61,976 nucleotides of DNA from a virus: positions 1-61,976 of IMG/VR virus record IMGVR_UViG_3300043410_000417; one strand, 5' to 3'. Shown piece by piece: positions 1 through 6,862 of this stretch. Position 1 is the first letter of the stretch; each line of letters begins with the position of its first letter. The notes beneath the pieces are model-generated. The model searched no databases and was not told the origin of the DNA. It worked only from the letters and a program-made list of their open reading frames with translations. A program made the position numbers and the translations under genes.

Positions 1-13
1 TAACAAGACCATA

Positions 14-42
14 ATTCTACATCAAGTAGAGTTACAAGTCAA
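14..42 (-). promoter_or_regulatory. Sigma70-like promoter reading off the left edge
   Basis: On the minus strand a TTGACT box (37-42) and a TAGAAT box (14-19) are separated by exactly 17 bases, and the -10 is preceded by TTGATG as in the other strong promoters of this window. It would drive transcription leftwards out of the window. Confidence 0.7.
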
Positions 43-338
43 CAAAAATCAACGGGATGAGCGGGTGGATCGAGTAGTTTTCTTAAAAACATCGTGTCCC
101 TGTCAAGGTGAACCCCACGAAAAATCAACCAGAACTTCTCACTGGCTTATCCTGTGCGACAGGAACTTTGGTGTGCATTCGGGCACAGTTCTCTGACTCC
201 TACTAGGGGTCACAAGGCAAAAGAGTATGCAAGAACCTATCCAACCTAGCCCCCGATTGACGCCTTACGACGTTTCCTCCATGGTGGGGCTACTCTTTAG
301 TGCAGTATTTTAGATATGCTGCATTCATCCCAATTCAT
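43..338 (-). ncRNA. Candidate structured RNA downstream of a strong promoter
   Basis: No credible ORF is present. Transcribed from the promoter at 345-373, the minus strand folds into many local helices: a 7-bp TAGCCCC/GGGGCTA stem (247-253 with 286-292), TGACTCC/GGGGTCA (194-200 with 206-212), a 6-bp TCCTGT/ACAGGA hairpin (150-164) and a GUAA-capped hairpin near 261-275. I do not recognise RNase P, tmRNA or 6S signatures. It may be a stable phage RNA or a long leader. Confidence 0.45.
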
Positions 339-344
339 ACATAA

Positions 345-373
345 ATTATACATCAAAGATCCTTGCAAGTCAA
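345..373 (-). promoter_or_regulatory. Consensus sigma70-like promoter
   Basis: TTGACT (368-373), 17-base spacer, TATAAT (345-350) on the minus strand, with the recurring TTGATG just before the -10. It lies directly after the terminator of the 451-702 gene and drives the structured RNA to its left. Confidence 0.8.
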
Positions 374-395
374 CAAGTATTTTGATGATTTTTAG

Positions 396-423
396 AAAAA
401 ATGAGCAGCGACTAGCGCTGCTC
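396..423 (-). terminator. Rho-independent terminator
   Basis: Perfect 8-bp hairpin GAGCAGCG/CGCTGCTC (403-410 with 416-423, loop of five). On the minus strand it is followed by ATTTTTTCT. It ends the transcript of the 451-702 gene. Confidence 0.8.
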
Positions 424-450
424 CAAACACCTTTCGGTGGAGTTCCCAAC

Positions 451-702
451 TTACTGTCGGGTAGATGTATATAGGAGGCTTGTATTCACAAAACTCAAAT
501 AATTACCTTTTATCCGTTGTAATTCTGATAAAAAGTTTTCTCTAGCGTTTATGAAACTAGAGTACCCCTGCCCCTGCATATTAGAGGCGCATTCCGCCAT
601 ATTATCAGCTAGAGTTTGTAACGTCTGAGTGTCGTTCTCTATCTGATCCACGATTTTAGCATGGAGCGTATTTTGTTGTTTAATTAAATCTTGTAAAAAC
701 AT
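451..702 (-). CDS. Hypothetical protein, 83 aa
   Basis: Unrecognised 83-residue hydrophilic protein, predicted mostly helical, with many Gln and Asn and no membrane segment. The ATG is preceded by AGGAATAAT, a good ribosome binding site, and the gene ends just before a strong terminator. It is the last gene of a minus-strand run that includes the collagen-like protein (809-1384) and the glycine-rich protein (1401-2162), so an accessory virion or fiber-associated role is possible but unsupported by any motif. Confidence 0.55.
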   Translation of the reverse strand: MFLQDLIKQQNTLHAKIVDQIENDTQTLQTLADNMAECASNMQGQGYSSFINARENFLSELQRIKGNYLSFVNTSLLYTSTRQ

Positions 703-808
703 ATTATTCCTAGTTACATAATCATACCCTTTAACTTCGCGACAGGATCATCGGTCTAATTCCAATGAATATGGTTATTATATCGATGAGTATCTCAGAA
801 GTCAAATA

Positions 809-1384
809 TTACATCGAGATGATATGCCATCCACCACCACGGAATAGAACCGTTACAGATTCGTAAGAAACAGAGATTATATAATCACTATACCCATCGA
901 TAAGTGCTCCACTTTGCCCAACGATTGTAATTTTTCTATTTCCTAATGGTGGCTTCATTTCGGCTTTGACGATAATGACTCTACCATCTTCTGGATTTGC
1001 AGGGAGATGTACTGTTGTTGGTTCTTTACTTTCGACTCCAATGTAGCAGTCAGTCTCTGTTGCATAGTAGTCGGATCCCGTAAGAACTGTATCAACGGTA
1101 AGGTCTGGAGACGGGGGTCCAGGAGGTCCAGGAGGTCCAGGTTCACCTTGTGGTCCAGTTGTTCCTGCTGGTCCAGGTTCACCGATTGGTCCCTGACTGC
1201 CTGTCGCTCCTTGAGCACCCGTCTCTCCCTTTTCCCCTTGCGCACCTTGTTCTCCTTGTGATCCCTGTGGTCCAGCTGGTCCTTGCGGTCCAGGAGGTCC
1301 AGAGTTTCCATTAACGATAATTGCTAAATCATTGTCACTCGGTAACAATGGTGGTACCCAGAATGGGGCGAGTGTCTGTATCAT
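809..1384 (-). CDS. Collagen-like repeat protein, putative virion fiber component
   Basis: A 191-residue protein. Residues of about 29-92 are an almost uninterrupted run of Gly-X-Y triplets rich in GPP, GPQ, GEP and GAQ, the hallmark of phage collagen-like triple helices. The N-terminus ([15 protein letters not shown]) is a short non-repeat cap. The last 100 residues look like a beta-rich globular domain. In known phages such architectures occur in tail fibers and other surface appendages, where the helix forms a trimeric rod. There is no signal peptide, which agrees with assembly in the cytoplasm. The glycine-rich 1401-2162 protein precedes it in the same direction. The role is inferred from composition only. 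Confidence 0.7.
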   Translation of the reverse strand: MIQTLAPFWVPPLLPSDNDLAIIVNGNSGPPGPQGPAGPQGSQGEQGAQGEKGETGAQGATGSQGPIGEPGPAGTTGPQGEPGPPGPPGPPSPDLTVDTVLTGSDYYATETDCYIGVESKEPTTVHLPANPEDGRVIIVKAEMKPPLGNRKITIVGQSGALIDGYSDYIISVSYESVTVLFRGGGWHIISM

Positions 1385-1400
1385 CTATCACCCCAGTCAA

Positions 1401-2162
1401 TTAACGAATGTTTGTGTTTGTGTTTGTTGGGCTAGCAGTTAGTGTACCAGAGCCAACGTTGATCGCTTCGTTGTTTGAACGAATAGATTGACCAAGACCC
1501 CAAATGAGGTTAGCCAATTGACCAAATTGAGCTTGCTGTTGTTGCTGTTGTTGCATCTGGTTGATGTTGTTAGTTGTAGTAACTTCAACACCGCGAGTTG
1601 CAACGCCATTGTCAAGTTTAGCTTGAAGAGCGATAACTGCTGCATTAGCATCAGACAACTGACGGTTTAGAGATGCTTCATACTGAGCAGTGATCAATGC
1701 ACGAGTCTTGTCACCGTCGTTTGTGACGACCTTCTGAGTCTCGTTAGCAGTTGCCATCAAGTTAGTGTTGATCTGGTTTAGTTGCTGAGCAAGAACCATA
1801 GTACCTGCGTTAACAGCTTCTTTAGTGCCGTCAATACGAGTAACTAAAGAAGAAGCAACGCTGTTTAGAGAAGCATTAAGCGCAGCTGATTGTGCAGCTT
1901 GGCTGGCTTCCATAGAAGCAGTGCTGACTGCCACACCCTTATCGATCGCACCAAGCGATTGCATAATGGACATGTTAGCCTGAACTTGCTCTGGAGGAGA
2001 GCGTAGCATAGCGCCAGCAGCGCCAGCACCATCTGCTCCACCTAAGAAACCTCCGTTGTTGCGAAGAAGTGCGCCCAAGATTAGACCGCCGATTAGACCG
2101 CCCCCACCTAGACCACCGCCTAAGAAATCACCGCCACCTGTAGTGAATGTTGAATCTGCCAT
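1401..2162 (-). CDS. Glycine/alanine-rich putative structural protein
   Basis: Unrecognised 253-residue protein. Residues 8-50 are very Gly-rich (FLGGGLGGGG), residues 60-190 are Ala/Ser/Gln-rich and look like long amphipathic helices or coiled coil, and there is a Q tract near residue 205. The start ATG at 2162 has an upstream AAAGAGGAAA. It sits directly upstream of the collagen-like gene with a 16-base gap, so co-expression as part of a virion appendage is plausible. No enzymatic motif was seen. Confidence 0.55.
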   Translation of the reverse strand: MADSTFTTGGGDFLGGGLGGGGLIGGLILGALLRNNGGFLGGADGAGAAGAMLRSPPEQVQANMSIMQSLGAIDKGVAVSTASMEASQAAQSAALNASLNSVASSLVTRIDGTKEAVNAGTMVLAQQLNQINTNLMATANETQKVVTNDGDKTRALITAQYEASLNRQLSDANAAVIALQAKLDNGVATRGVEVTTTNNINQMQQQQQQQAQFGQLANLIWGLGQSIRSNNEAINVGSGTLTASPTNTNTNIR

Positions 2163-2255
2163 TTGTTTTTCCTCTTTCTTATTTTTGTTATTGGGAAATT
2201 TTAAGTGATGTACGCCATCACCAAGCGAATTGGTGTTTTACCAAATTTTTGAGTT

Positions 2256-2516
2256 TTACTTAGAAGCAGCTTCAGCGAGTGCTGGAGTGGCTGGTTGCCC
2301 CTCAGTAATCGCCTTCAGATGTTCTTCAGTTGTAAGAGTATCTCCATCTTCCTCTTCGGAAATTTTAGTAGTCTTCTCGATGATCATATCAATGTGCTTG
2401 TCTGTCACAGTGCTATGACTAGCGTGATCTAGTAAAGTTTCGTAAAGGGGGATTTCCAGAGAGACTGTCCCATGTTCATGGGTTACTTCTGTAATAGTTT
2501 TGACGCGCTTGCGCAT
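2256..2516 (-). CDS. Hypothetical protein, 86 aa
   Basis: Short acidic protein beginning MRKRVKTITEVTHEHGTV and ending in a low-complexity tail of Pro, Ala and Glu. A ribosome binding site (AGAGGAA) precedes the ATG. The late-promoter-like octamer CTAAATAC lies about 60 bases upstream, which would suit a late structural gene. I do not recognise the family. It follows the terminator of the 2643-3128 gene and so is a separate transcription unit leading into the glycine-rich and collagen-like genes. Confidence 0.5.
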   Translation of the reverse strand: MRKRVKTITEVTHEHGTVSLEIPLYETLLDHASHSTVTDKHIDMIIEKTTKISEEEDGDTLTTEEHLKAITEGQPATPALAEAASK

Positions 2517-2592
2517 AGTTGAATTCCTCTTTGTTATTATTATTATCGGAACGGCTCCTCTGCGGGAACCTAATTGTATTTAGGCAAAAAAA

Positions 2593-2618
2593 TACCCCAG
2601 AACCGAAATTCTGGGGTA
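2593..2618 (-). terminator. Rho-independent terminator
   Basis: An 11-bp stem ACCCCAGAA.../...TTCTGGGGT with a short loop. On the minus strand it is followed by ATTTTTTT. It lies 25 bases after the stop of the 2643-3128 gene. Confidence 0.85.
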
Positions 2619-2642
2619 TATCGTCATTTATTTTTTTTCTTT

Positions 2643-3128
2643 CTATGCAGCCTTCTTTTGATGGCTCATAATGTGCTTCAGACGGTCAGCACAGTAAGAT
2701 GCAGCGAATGCTTGTGGCTTAACCATAGGCACTACGTTACACATACCACGAATGTAGCCAGTTGCTTCTTGGATAACGCAGCTAGACCCGTACTTTTCGT
2801 TAGGGTTGATGTCCAAGTGGATTTCCACATCTCTGTGTTCCAGAACATCGTGTAGCTTTTGATACAATTCTGCAATCTTGTATACTTCGTTCATTAGACG
2901 CATACGTGGACGGTTCTTCTTTTGATCCCAGTCACGTTCGCGTTGTACCTCACCAAAGATCTTACATCCATGCTTACCATCGATGTGAACTACAATAGCG
3001 AGGGTGTAATCTGCGTACCAGTCATTACCGATAGGGAATCGTTCAGAGTCCGCTCCGATATAAATTTTAGTTTCGGGAGATTGAGATTCAATGAAAGCCT
3101 TAACTTCATCGATGTCAATACGCTTCAT
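2643..3128 (-). CDS. RNase H-like fold protein, DUF458/YkuK type
   Basis: This 161-residue protein matches the DUF458 (YkuK-like) family of RNase H-fold proteins: IYIGADSE near residue 22, a DYTLAIVVH strand, a helix with RERDWDQKKNRPRMRLMNE, then EIHLDINPNEKYGSS near 102-116 and a C-terminal GYIRGMC...PQAFAASYCAD. The conserved acidic residues on the first and fourth strands would bind metal as in RNase H folds, but catalysis has not been shown for the family as far as I know. It ends with TAG, one of only two genes in the window that do, and an in-frame TAA follows four codons later. Confidence 0.7.
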   Translation of the reverse strand: MKRIDIDEVKAFIESQSPETKIYIGADSERFPIGNDWYADYTLAIVVHIDGKHGCKIFGEVQRERDWDQKKNRPRMRLMNEVYKIAELYQKLHDVLEHRDVEIHLDINPNEKYGSSCVIQEATGYIRGMCNVVPMVKPQAFAASYCADRLKHIMSHQKKAA

Positions 3129-3157
3129 AATGCACCTTCGCTTTCTTGGTTAGTAAT

Positions 3158-3165
3158 GATAAATA
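3158..3165 (+). promoter_or_regulatory. Putative T4-type late promoter
   Basis: GATAAATA, one base off the T4 late consensus TATAAATA, about 33 bases upstream of the plus-strand gene at 3199. The paralogous plus-strand pair at 11423 has an exact match in the same relative position, which supports this weaker site. Confidence 0.5.
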
Positions 3166-3198
3166 TAGCTGATAAACAACTACATCTTTGGGTTAAAA

Positions 3199-3876
3199 AT
3201 GTACATCCTTGAACTTATTAAAATAAACAAAAAAGAGGATCTCTTCTTTGAGGATTCAGATTACTATAAGAACTTTGCTGACGAGATCAATGCGTTCCAT
3301 AAACAATTCGATGAGGAACATAAAGACCTTTTTTATAAAAAAGAAGTTCAACAGTCTTATAAACGAGAGAAACTGGTTGATGGATCATACAGAAACATCA
3401 AATACTTAAAGTTCTTTAAAACCAAAGACGATGTTAAGAAATATATGTACGATCTGTTCGAACACACGCAACCGATCAACTGGACACCAGATGGCGTCAA
3501 GTACTATACCCCTGCAACATCAGAGGAACATAAAAGAACGATTGAGTTTCATGCAGGAAGACAGTTCTGGACTATGTCTCATGAGATCTACAATGAGATG
3601 AACATCTTAGACACAAACTACAAATTTGTAGAGTGTATCACTTCATGCTCTCAGAACATCTGCATTAAGTATGGTGGATGTAAACCTGGAATTTCTTGCG
3701 AGTCGCAAGAGCCAGATAATCCAATCTTTAAGAAGGAAAACATTTCATACCATCACATCTCTGTAGATTCGATCATCAAGAAACGATCTAAACCTGCAGG
3801 TAATGGGAATGTTAATGAAGAGGATATCAATAAGTACGTTGTCAGACAGACAACCAATCACAGATATCCAGAATAA
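3199..3876 (+). CDS. Plus-strand paralog family protein A (Cys-rich C-terminus)
   Basis: A 225-residue protein of unknown function and one of three paralogs, the only plus-strand genes here. Shared features: N-terminus MYILELIKINKKEDLFFED; a Lys-rich middle; ILDTNYKFVECITSC; a cysteine cluster SC..NIC....GGC.PG..CE (residues about 152-173); and a YHHISVDSI motif near 190. Five or six Cys plus the HH pair suggest metal binding. It runs towards the tRNA array and ends two bases before the convergent tRNA-Gly. It has an additional Asn/Lys-rich tail absent from the other two. No homologue of known function is recognised. Confidence 0.65.
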   Translation: MYILELIKINKKEDLFFEDSDYYKNFADEINAFHKQFDEEHKDLFYKKEVQQSYKREKLVDGSYRNIKYLKFFKTKDDVKKYMYDLFEHTQPINWTPDGVKYYTPATSEEHKRTIEFHAGRQFWTMSHEIYNEMNILDTNYKFVECITSCSQNICIKYGGCKPGISCESQEPDNPIFKKENISYHHISVDSIIKKRSKPAGNGNVNEEDINKYVVRQTTNHRYPE

Positions 3877-3877
3877 T

Positions 3878-3955
3878 TGGAGCGGGTAGGGAGATTCGAA
3901 CTCCTCACTTGAGGTTTGGAAGACCGCCGTGCTAGCCGTTAAACACTATACCCGC
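3878..3955 (-). tRNA. tRNA-Gly(TCC)
   Basis: Cloverleaf read by eye with CCA encoded. The acceptor is GCGGGTA/TACCCGC and the anticodon loop CTTCCAA. It is the last tRNA of the array and converges on the plus-strand gene 3199-3876. Confidence 0.9.
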
Positions 3956-3960
3956 ATAAT

Positions 3961-4036
3961 TGGTGCTGAATGTCGGAATCGAACTGACGACCTTCGGATT
4001 ACTAAACCGATGCTCTACCAACTGAGCTAATTCAGC
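3961..4036 (-). tRNA. tRNA-Thr(AGT)
   Basis: Good cloverleaf with encoded CCA, acceptor GCTGAAT/ATTCAGC and loop TTAGTAA giving anticodon AGT, unusual for bacteria, where Thr usually has GGT, TGT or CGT. The last pair of the anticodon stem is T-T, so the loop may be effectively nine bases. Confidence 0.8.
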
Positions 4037-4044
4037 ATTATTCT

Positions 4045-4308
4045 TTAATCAAATACCGCTACAATATTATCTTCGTCGACGATGGCGCGTTGTGCATCAC
4101 CGACTTTAACAACAGAGGCTTTGTTCCATTCTAGAAGAATGACATCGCCAACTTTAACAGTAGTCACTTCTGGACCAACTGCAAGGACTGTTGCTCGCTT
4201 AGATTCACGAACAGAGTTGGCTCCTTCAAGGATAATACCAGACTCAGTGGTCAATTCACTTTTGTTCTCAGCAACAAGAACCTTTTTATGTAGAGGTTTT
4301 ACGTTCAT
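4045..4308 (-). CDS. groES: GroES-like co-chaperonin (gp31-type role)
   Basis: An 87-residue Cpn10/GroES family protein: MNVKPLHKKVLVAE at the N-terminus, the mobile-loop region ESGIILEGANSV near 23-34, ATVLAVGPEV, KVGDVILLEW and a C-terminal DEDNIVAVF. GroES caps the GroEL chamber. T4 encodes gp31 in place of host GroES to fold the major capsid protein, and T4-like aquatic phages often carry a true GroES-like version, so capsid folding is the likely role. It lies between tRNA-Thr and tRNA-Ala, probably co-transcribed with them. The length is slightly short of bacterial GroES (about 95). Confidence 0.88.
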   Translation of the reverse strand: MNVKPLHKKVLVAENKSELTTESGIILEGANSVRESKRATVLAVGPEVTTVKVGDVILLEWNKASVVKVGDAQRAIVDEDNIVAVFD

Positions 4309-4323
4309 AATTTCTCATTTAAT

Positions 4324-4398
4324 TGGTGGAGGATAACGGAATCGAACCGTTGACTCAAGCGTGCAAGGCTAGTGTTTTCCCAATTAGACTAATCCCCC
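4324..4398 (-). tRNA. tRNA-Ala(TGC), copy 1
   Basis: CCA encoded. The acceptor GGGGGAT/ATCCTCC contains the G3-T70 wobble that identifies tRNA-Ala; loop CTTGCAC. Its first ten bases overlap the end and TAG stop of the 4389-4583 gene. Confidence 0.9.
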
Positions 4399-4583
4399 AT
4401 TGGTTTTTTGCGTTTGATACCATGATCATCGTAGTACCAATCGCGCTCATTTGGATCTGGAGAGTTTACCACGAATTCTTCTTTCGGTAAATCTCTCTGA
4501 AAGATCGCATCCCATCGTTTAGAATATTCGTCATGCGCTACACTTAATGGGCGTGGCGCTGAACCTTTACCACCGTCACTCAT
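4389..4583 (-). CDS. Small conserved phage protein, MSDGGKGSAPRP type
   Basis: A 64-residue protein starting MSDGGKGSAPRPLSV, a signature I associate with a small conserved protein of T4-like aquatic phages of unknown function. It contains KRWDAIF and ends DDHGIKRKKPMGD. The start at 4583 is chosen because its ATG overlaps the TGA of the preceding 39-aa gene (ATGA). The stop is TAG and lies inside the tRNA-Ala gene, a very tight overlap that could couple stop-codon readthrough or tRNA processing to this gene. Confidence 0.7.
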   Translation of the reverse strand: MSDGGKGSAPRPLSVAHDEYSKRWDAIFQRDLPKEEFVVNSPDPNERDWYYDDHGIKRKKPMGD

Positions 4584-4699
4584 CGACCTTGCCCTCGATA
4601 CTTCTTGTGACCTTTGCGGCATTTATTCTGAGTGCTAGTCTTGCTACCGTTCTGGCAAGTCTTCTTGTGCACTCTCTGATGTTTTGCATTACCTTTCAT
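4580..4699 (-). CDS. Small basic hypothetical protein, 39 aa
   Basis: Very basic peptide rich in Lys, His and Gln with two Cys, beginning MKGNAKHQRVHKK. AGAGGATACC precedes the ATG and the TGA overlaps the ATG of the next gene, which supports translation. Nucleic-acid binding would suit the composition, but no family is recognised. Confidence 0.6.
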   Translation of the reverse strand: MKGNAKHQRVHKKTCQNGSKTSTQNKCRKGHKKYRGQGR

Positions 4700-4715
4700 G
4701 GTATCCTCTAAAATT

Positions 4716-4792
4716 TGGCTCCCCGACGTGGGCTCGAACCACGGACATCTTGATTAACAGTCAAGCGCAACTACCAACTGTGCTATCGAGGA
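4716..4792 (-). tRNA. tRNA-Asn(GTT), copy 1
   Basis: CCA encoded, acceptor TCCTCGA/TCGGGGA, anticodon arm CTTGA-CTGTTAA-TCAAG, discriminator G. Confidence 0.92.
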
Positions 4793-4801
4793 ATATATTA
4801 A

Positions 4802-4885
4802 TGGTGCCCCCAGCGAGACTCGAACTCGCACGCCTCTCGGCACTGGCTTCTAAGACCAGCGTGTCTGCCATTCCACCACAAGGGC
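4802..4885 (-). tRNA. tRNA-Leu(TAG), copy 1, long variable arm
   Basis: CCA encoded, class II cloverleaf with a GCCGAGAGGC variable arm, anticodon arm CTGGT-CTTAGAA-GCCAG. Confidence 0.9.
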
Positions 4886-4907
4886 ATATTTCTACTTATA
4901 ATAACTT

Positions 4908-4984
<77 letters not shown>

Positions 4985-4996
4985 ATAATTCTTCTC

Positions 4997-5071
4997 TGGT
5001 GGTGATAGGTGGTATCGATCCACCCTCGTCGGCTTATGAAACCGCTACGCATCCATCTACGTCATATCACC
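4997..5071 (-). tRNA. tRNA with CAT anticodon (Met or Ile2), copy 1
   Basis: CCA encoded, acceptor GGTGATA/TATCACC, loop TTCATAA. One of three CAT tRNAs here; one may be a lysidine-modified tRNA-Ile. None shows the C1-A72 mismatch of an initiator. Confidence 0.85.
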
Positions 5072-5077
5072 ATAATT

Positions 5078-5152
5078 TGGTGCCCCAGTACGGAATTGAA
5101 CCGCATTTTGATGCTTACAAGGCAACTGTAATAGCCATTATACTACAAGGGC
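5078..5152 (-). tRNA. tRNA-Thr(TGT)
   Basis: CCA encoded, loop CTTGTAA. Some mismatches are present in the acceptor and anticodon stems. Confidence 0.85.
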
Positions 5153-5158
5153 AATAAT

Positions 5159-5217
5159 CAACAGGCTTCGCTTTCTTTTCATAGACAGTGAAATTTTATT
5201 GTTGCTGAAAGAAGCCT
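5159..5217 (-). ncRNA. Pseudoknot RNA element A (encloses an Asp-like anticodon arm)
   Basis: Member of a six-copy family. On the minus strand stem a AGGCTTC (5211-5217) pairs with GAAGCCT (5163-5169). CAGC just after the first strand (5204-5207) pairs with GTTG just after the second (5159-5162), giving the order a-b-a'-b' of an H-type pseudoknot. The enclosed part contains the 5-bp/7-nt hairpin TTTCA-CTGTCTA-TGAAA (5177-5193), whose loop is identical to that of the tRNA-Asp(GTC) in this array. Confidence 0.65.
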
Positions 5218-5222
5218 AAAAC

Positions 5223-5299
5223 TGGTTGCGGAGTGCTGGAATCGAACCAACTACCTTCAGCTTATGAGACTGACGGGATAACCATTTCCCTAACCCGCA
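5223..5299 (-). tRNA. tRNA with CAT anticodon (Met or Ile2), copy 2
   Basis: CCA encoded, anticodon arm TCAGT-CTCATAA-GCTGA, acceptor TGCGGGT/CTCCGCA with one mismatch. Confidence 0.82.
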
Positions 5300-5306
5300 A
5301 TAACCT

Positions 5307-5672
5307 TTACAACTTGGACCACTCAACGATTGTGTCGCGAGTAATCTTTCGTTGTTCACCGCGACCATACTTTGTCACCATAGCGACAATGCGTGGCACG
5401 ATATACAATCTAAACATCACGTCATCATTACGCTTCTTTTCTACTGAAGTGTAAGACTTTCCTGCAAGATACGCTCTTGCTAGTTCAGTGGCGCGTGATT
5501 CGTTTCGTACGTTCCAACGGCGATGAGCAACTAGGCTGTCCAACTTGACAATCAGGTTTGCGTCAGTACCTTTGGTGTACTTGATTTGACCCTTCAGCTT
5601 ACGTTCTTCATGTTTGATAACTTTAGGCTCAAGAGCGAGATGTTTTGCTTTAATTTTTAATTCGATACACAT
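5307..5672 (-). CDS. Conserved hypothetical protein of T4-like phages, 121 aa
   Basis: Basic, helical protein beginning MCIELKIKAKHLALEPKVIKHEERK, with an internal HRRWNVRNESRATELARAYLAGKSY, a pattern I associate with a small protein conserved in T4-like aquatic phages and lacking known function. The start at 5672 has AAGGAAACTAAA upstream; the longer frame to 5768 has no ribosome binding site. The high Arg/Lys content suggests nucleic-acid or ribosome association. It is embedded in the tRNA array. Confidence 0.65.
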   Translation of the reverse strand: MCIELKIKAKHLALEPKVIKHEERKLKGQIKYTKGTDANLIVKLDSLVAHRRWNVRNESRATELARAYLAGKSYTSVEKKRNDDVMFRLYIVPRIVAMVTKYGRGEQRKITRDTIVEWSKL

Positions 5673-5783
5673 TTTAGTTTCCTTTGTTTTTAAGATTGAT
5701 TGACATGATATAGAAAACAAAAGAACCTTACGGTGGTCGAATCTATGCTGAGAATTTCTCCATAGCATTTCCTTTCATAAATT

Positions 5784-5859
5784 TGGTGCTTCTAGCGGGA
5801 TTTGAACCCACCTTCATCCGTTTTAGAGACGGTCGCATAAGCCACTCTGCCATAGAAGC
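5784..5859 (-). tRNA. Amber suppressor tRNA (CTA)
   Basis: Complete cloverleaf with encoded CCA: acceptor GCTTCTA/TAGAAGC, D arm with GG, anticodon arm CCGT-CTCTAAA-ACGG, T arm GTGGG-TTCAAAT-CCCGC. The loop gives anticodon CTA, which reads UAG. Pairing CCGT with ACGG leaves exactly seven bases, so the register is not in doubt. Suppressor tRNAs are known in phages that recode UAG. Confidence 0.88.
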
Positions 5860-5872
5860 ATAACTGTATTTA

Positions 5873-6261
5873 GTCATCAAAATTCGTGAAAGTTCCGATA
5901 GCACCCATCGTCACTTACAACCGTTGAGAAGCCATGCATCAAAACAAGACTTCTGTTTGCTCTGGCGGTTCCAGGGGGTAACGATCCCCCTCTTTAGCAG
6001 TGACAGTGCTACGTGCGTCCATGAACACTTTGAAACCAAAAATATGTGGCATTACGAACTTTAGCCGTACTTCTATCGCGAGTACCGAAAAGAGCAACTG
6101 GCGTTACCCCGAACATGTTACGCGCCCAACCCTATGTTGGGATTGTCATCACTGCGAGGCGTGACGATTACTTTTGCCGACAGGACTCTCACCTGTAATA
6201 TGCTAGATACGTTAAATCTAACCTTCCTAATGAAACGTGCTTTCTTCACACGAATGACGAC
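5873..6261 (-). ncRNA. Candidate structured RNA domain closed by a long stem
   Basis: A 390-base stretch without tRNA or gene. Its ends pair: GTCGTCA-TTCGTG (6249-6261) with CACGAA-TTT-TGATGAC (5873-5888), 13 bp with a three-base bulge. Inside are many local hairpins, for example GGGGG-ATCGTTA-CCCCC near 5980, CCCAAC/GTTGGG near 6126-6142 and ACAGG-TGAGAGT-CCTGT near 6180-6196. A large structured RNA released during tRNA processing is one reading; decayed tRNA genes are the alternative. Confidence 0.4.
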
Positions 6262-6266
6262 AAACT

Positions 6267-6351
6267 TGGTGGAGACGGTGTGAGTCGAACACACAGTGCC
6301 AGAGGCGGCGGATTTACAGTCCACTGGGGTTACCAATTTTCCTACATCTCC
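6267..6351 (-). tRNA. tRNA-Tyr(GTA), copy 1, long variable arm
   Basis: Class II cloverleaf with encoded CCA, acceptor GGAGATG with a near-perfect partner, anticodon arm GTGGA-CTGTAAA-TCCGC. Confidence 0.9.
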
Positions 6352-6354
6352 ATA

Positions 6355-6553
6355 AACTTTATACAACTGACAACTTGCTAGTCACGCCACCTTCATTCAT
6401 GACCATTTTACCGATGATATAAAGCAGCTGCTCGGTTAGTGGTACGTAGTGCTAGTCGATACTTGTCTTCTCGGTTAATTAGACCAGACTCATAGGAATT
6501 TCGAGGCTCCTACTTTCTCGACATCTACAGCAAATTATCATGTGTATAAAGTT
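6355..6553 (-). ncRNA. Candidate structured RNA domain closed by an 11-bp stem
   Basis: AACTTTATACA (6355-6365) pairs perfectly with TGTATAAAGTT (6543-6553), closing a 177-base interval that has no gene. The arms coincide with the usual AACTTTATA spacer between tRNAs, so part of the match may be spacer repetition. Confidence 0.35.
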
Positions 6554-6628
6554 TGGTACTCCGTATGGGAATCGAACCCATCTTACCAACGTGAAAGGCT
6601 GGTGTCCTAGCCGATAGACGAACGGAGC
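6554..6628 (-). tRNA. tRNA-Glu(TTC), copy 1
   Basis: CCA encoded, anticodon arm CCAGC-CTTTCAC-GTTGG, T arm GGG-TTCGATT-CCC. Confidence 0.92.
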
Positions 6629-6648
6629 ATTTTCAACACAATAACATA

Positions 6649-6677
6649 AGTATACATCAACTTCTTGAAGAAGTCAA
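6649..6677 (-). promoter_or_regulatory. Internal tRNA-array promoter
   Basis: TTGACT (6672-6677), 17 bases, TATACT (6649-6654) on the minus strand, flanked by GTTGTTGACT and TTGATG as in the array's right-end promoters. It would boost expression from tRNA-Glu leftwards. Confidence 0.75.
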
Positions 6678-6685
6678 CAACTTTC

Positions 6686-6772
6686 TGGAATCTGGGGTCG
6701 GATTTAAACCGACGGTGCCCTTTCGGATACGGATTTGCAATCCGTCGCATTCGATCACTCTGCCACCCAGAC
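6686..6772 (-). tRNA. tRNA-Cys(GCA), extended variable arm
   Basis: CCA encoded, discriminator T as expected for tRNA-Cys, anticodon arm ACGGA-TTGCAAA-TCCGT. The variable region is unusually long for Cys (about 15 bases around CCGAAAGGG). Confidence 0.87.
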
Positions 6773-6781
6773 ATAAAACTT

Positions 6782-6857
6782 TGGCGTCGCTGGAGGGATT
6801 CGAACCCCCATCGTACGGTGTAGAAGACCGTTGCCTTATCCATTAGACCACAGCGAC
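6782..6857 (-). tRNA. tRNA-Arg(TCT)
   Basis: CCA encoded, anticodon arm ACGGT-CTTCTAC-ACCGT, perfect acceptor GTCGCTG/CAGCGAC. Confidence 0.93.
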
Positions 6858-6862
6858 AAAAC

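Noticed and set aside
43-338. RNase P RNA
   Set aside because: GAGGAAAC resembles the CR-I motif, but the following GUCC and the CR-V motif ACAGNRA are missing and the fold does not match.
5673-5783. Eleven-codon ORF upstream of the 5307-5672 gene
   Set aside because: Starts MKGNAMEKFSA with a fair ribosome binding site but is too short and unsupported.
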